Shown piece by piece: positions 21,414 to 22,109 of a stretch of DNA of 22,109 nt. Origin of the DNA: Acidimicrobiia bacterium (GTDB lineage Bacteria > Actinomycetota > Acidimicrobiia > Acidimicrobiales > JACDCH01); NCBI GenBank assembly GCA_013694495.1, contig JACDCH010000086.1:1-22109 (forward strand), in the 5' to 3' direction. The notes below the pieces were generated by a model. The model was not told the origin of the DNA. It saw nothing but the letters and a program-made list of their open reading frames with translations, and made no database searches. The translations under genes and the position numbers were made by a program. Each line of letters starts with the position of its first letter. Position 1 is the stretch's first letter.

Positions 21414-22109
21414 ATGTCCGCCCTGGTCCTGCTCGCCATCGGCACCGCGGTCGTGGCCGCCGCCCGCTCCACGTGGTCGCCCTGCGGTCTGTCGATGCTC
21501 TCCACCATCACCCCGCTCCGCGAGAACGCCCGCAGCGGCCACTACCGCAGCACCGTCGCCTGGTTCGTCGCCGGCGCGGCCGTCGGCGGCGCCTGCCTCG
21601 GCGGCGCGATGGCCGGGCTGGCCGCGCTCGTCGCCGTGCTCGACCTCGCCGACGGCGCCGCCCTGGCGATCGCCGGCGGGCTCGCCGCGATTGGCTTCGC
21701 CTCCGACCTCCGCCTCGGCGGGTTCCGGCTCCCCACCCACACCCGCCAGGTCGACGACCGGTGGCTCGACAGTTACCGCCGCTGGGTCTACGGCGCCGGC
21801 TTCGGCTGGCAGATCGGCAGCGGGCTCAGCACGTTCATCGTCACCAGCGCGGTGTACCTGACCGTCGCCCTGGGCGCCCTGAGCGCCGACCCGTGGTTCG
21901 CCCTCGCCCTCGGCACGGGCTTCGGCCTCGTGCGGGGCGTCGCCATCCTCGTGGGCCGGCGGGCCACCACCACCGAGTCGCTCATGGCGCTGCACCGCAC
22001 GATCGAGCGGTGGAGCCGGCCCAGCCGCCTCGTCGCCGCTGGCGCGCAGGCCGTGGTCGCAGCGGTGGCGCTCGCCGTCGTGGCCCCCGTCGCCGGCGCG
22101 GTCGTCGCC
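21414..22109 (+). CDS. Polytopic membrane protein of unknown function (3' end beyond window)
   Basis: The frame is open from ATG 21414 to the window end (232 codons, no stop). TACCAT lies 8 nt upstream and there is no clear Shine-Dalgarno, so it may be leaderless. An N-terminal hydrophobic segment (about 2-17) is followed by RSTWSPCGLSMLSTITP. About five further Ala/Val/Gly/Leu-rich segments follow, separated by a polar loop with TRQVDDRWLDSYRRW and a basic loop RTIERWSRPSR. The SPCG placed right after the first helix loosely recalls the SPC of CcdA/DsbD-type thiol transporters, but only one cysteine is there, so I do not assign that family. It diverges from the 78-aa gene. I do not recognise it; the gene itself is well supported by composition and membrane pattern. 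Confidence 0.75.
   Translation, partial: MSALVLLAIGTAVVAAARSTWSPCGLSMLSTITPLRENARSGHYRSTVAWFVAGAAVGGACLGGAMAGLAALVAVLDLADGAALAIAGGLAAIGFASDLRLGGFRLPTHTRQVDDRWLDSYRRWVYGAGFGWQIGSGLSTFIVTSAVYLTVALGALSADPWFALALGTGFGLVRGVAILVGRRATTTESLMALHRTIERWSRPSRLVAAGAQAVVAAVALAVVAPVAGAVVA

Noticed and set aside
1..22109. tRNA, rRNA, CRISPR array, insertion sequence or prophage
   Set aside because: I saw no cloverleaf-like sequence, no regularly spaced direct repeats of CRISPR type, no transposase or integrase motifs and no terminal repeats. Composition is uniform across the window, so recent transfer is not suggested.

Overview
The window comes from a very GC-rich bacterium. Coding style, start-codon use (ATG, GTG, TTG), candidate leaderless starts and many exported proteins point to Actinomycetota. 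A class Acidimicrobiia relative (Iamia/Ilumatobacter-like) is my best guess, but no taxonomic marker gene is present, so that placement is inference.

Layout. Positions 1-16585 are almost entirely one minus-strand envelope/secretion locus. In transcription order it holds a membrane-anchored small exported protein (16585-15851), a 252-bp leader with a structured-RNA candidate, a secreted 335-aa protein (15598-14591), one giant gene of about 4,189 codons (14454-1885), and then a lipoprotein and two more anchored proteins (1874-1137, 1133-297, 300-1). The last three are packed with gaps of 10 and 3 nt and a 4-nt overlap, and the final gene runs off the window. The 244-, 245- and 278-aa proteins are paralogues sharing a four-cysteine framework; the partial one shares their N-terminal half. 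Their strand pattern recalls the LolA/LppX class of periplasmic carriers. The giant protein has an N-terminal membrane anchor, about 2,400 residues of beta-strand-rich repeats including a duplicated unit of about 620 residues, a glycine-rich beta-helix-like segment, seven Ig-like modules and a FlgD-type Ig-like C-terminus.

Positions 16611-20067 hold a plus-strand three-gene operon: a MEST/haloalkane-dehalogenase-like alpha/beta hydrolase, an RNase Z/arylsulfatase-type metallo-beta-lactamase-fold hydrolase and an acyl-CoA synthetase. It diverges from the envelope locus across only 25 bp. It looks like a lipid or small-carboxylate catabolic module, but the substrate cannot be read from the sequence.

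Positions 20194-22109 hold a minus-strand pair (a second, unrelated metallo-beta-lactamase-fold hydrolase preceded by a 78-aa unknown protein) and a divergent plus-strand polytopic membrane protein truncated by the window end. A 13-bp perfect inverted repeat separates the convergent ends at 20067/20194. A 13-bp direct repeat with 20-bp period sits in the divergent promoter region near 21.4 kb.

The most novel candidate is the envelope locus: a giant beta-repeat surface protein co-oriented with several lipid-carrier-like paralogues, possibly under a c-di-GMP-I-like leader. No stretch longer than about 250 bp lacks a gene.
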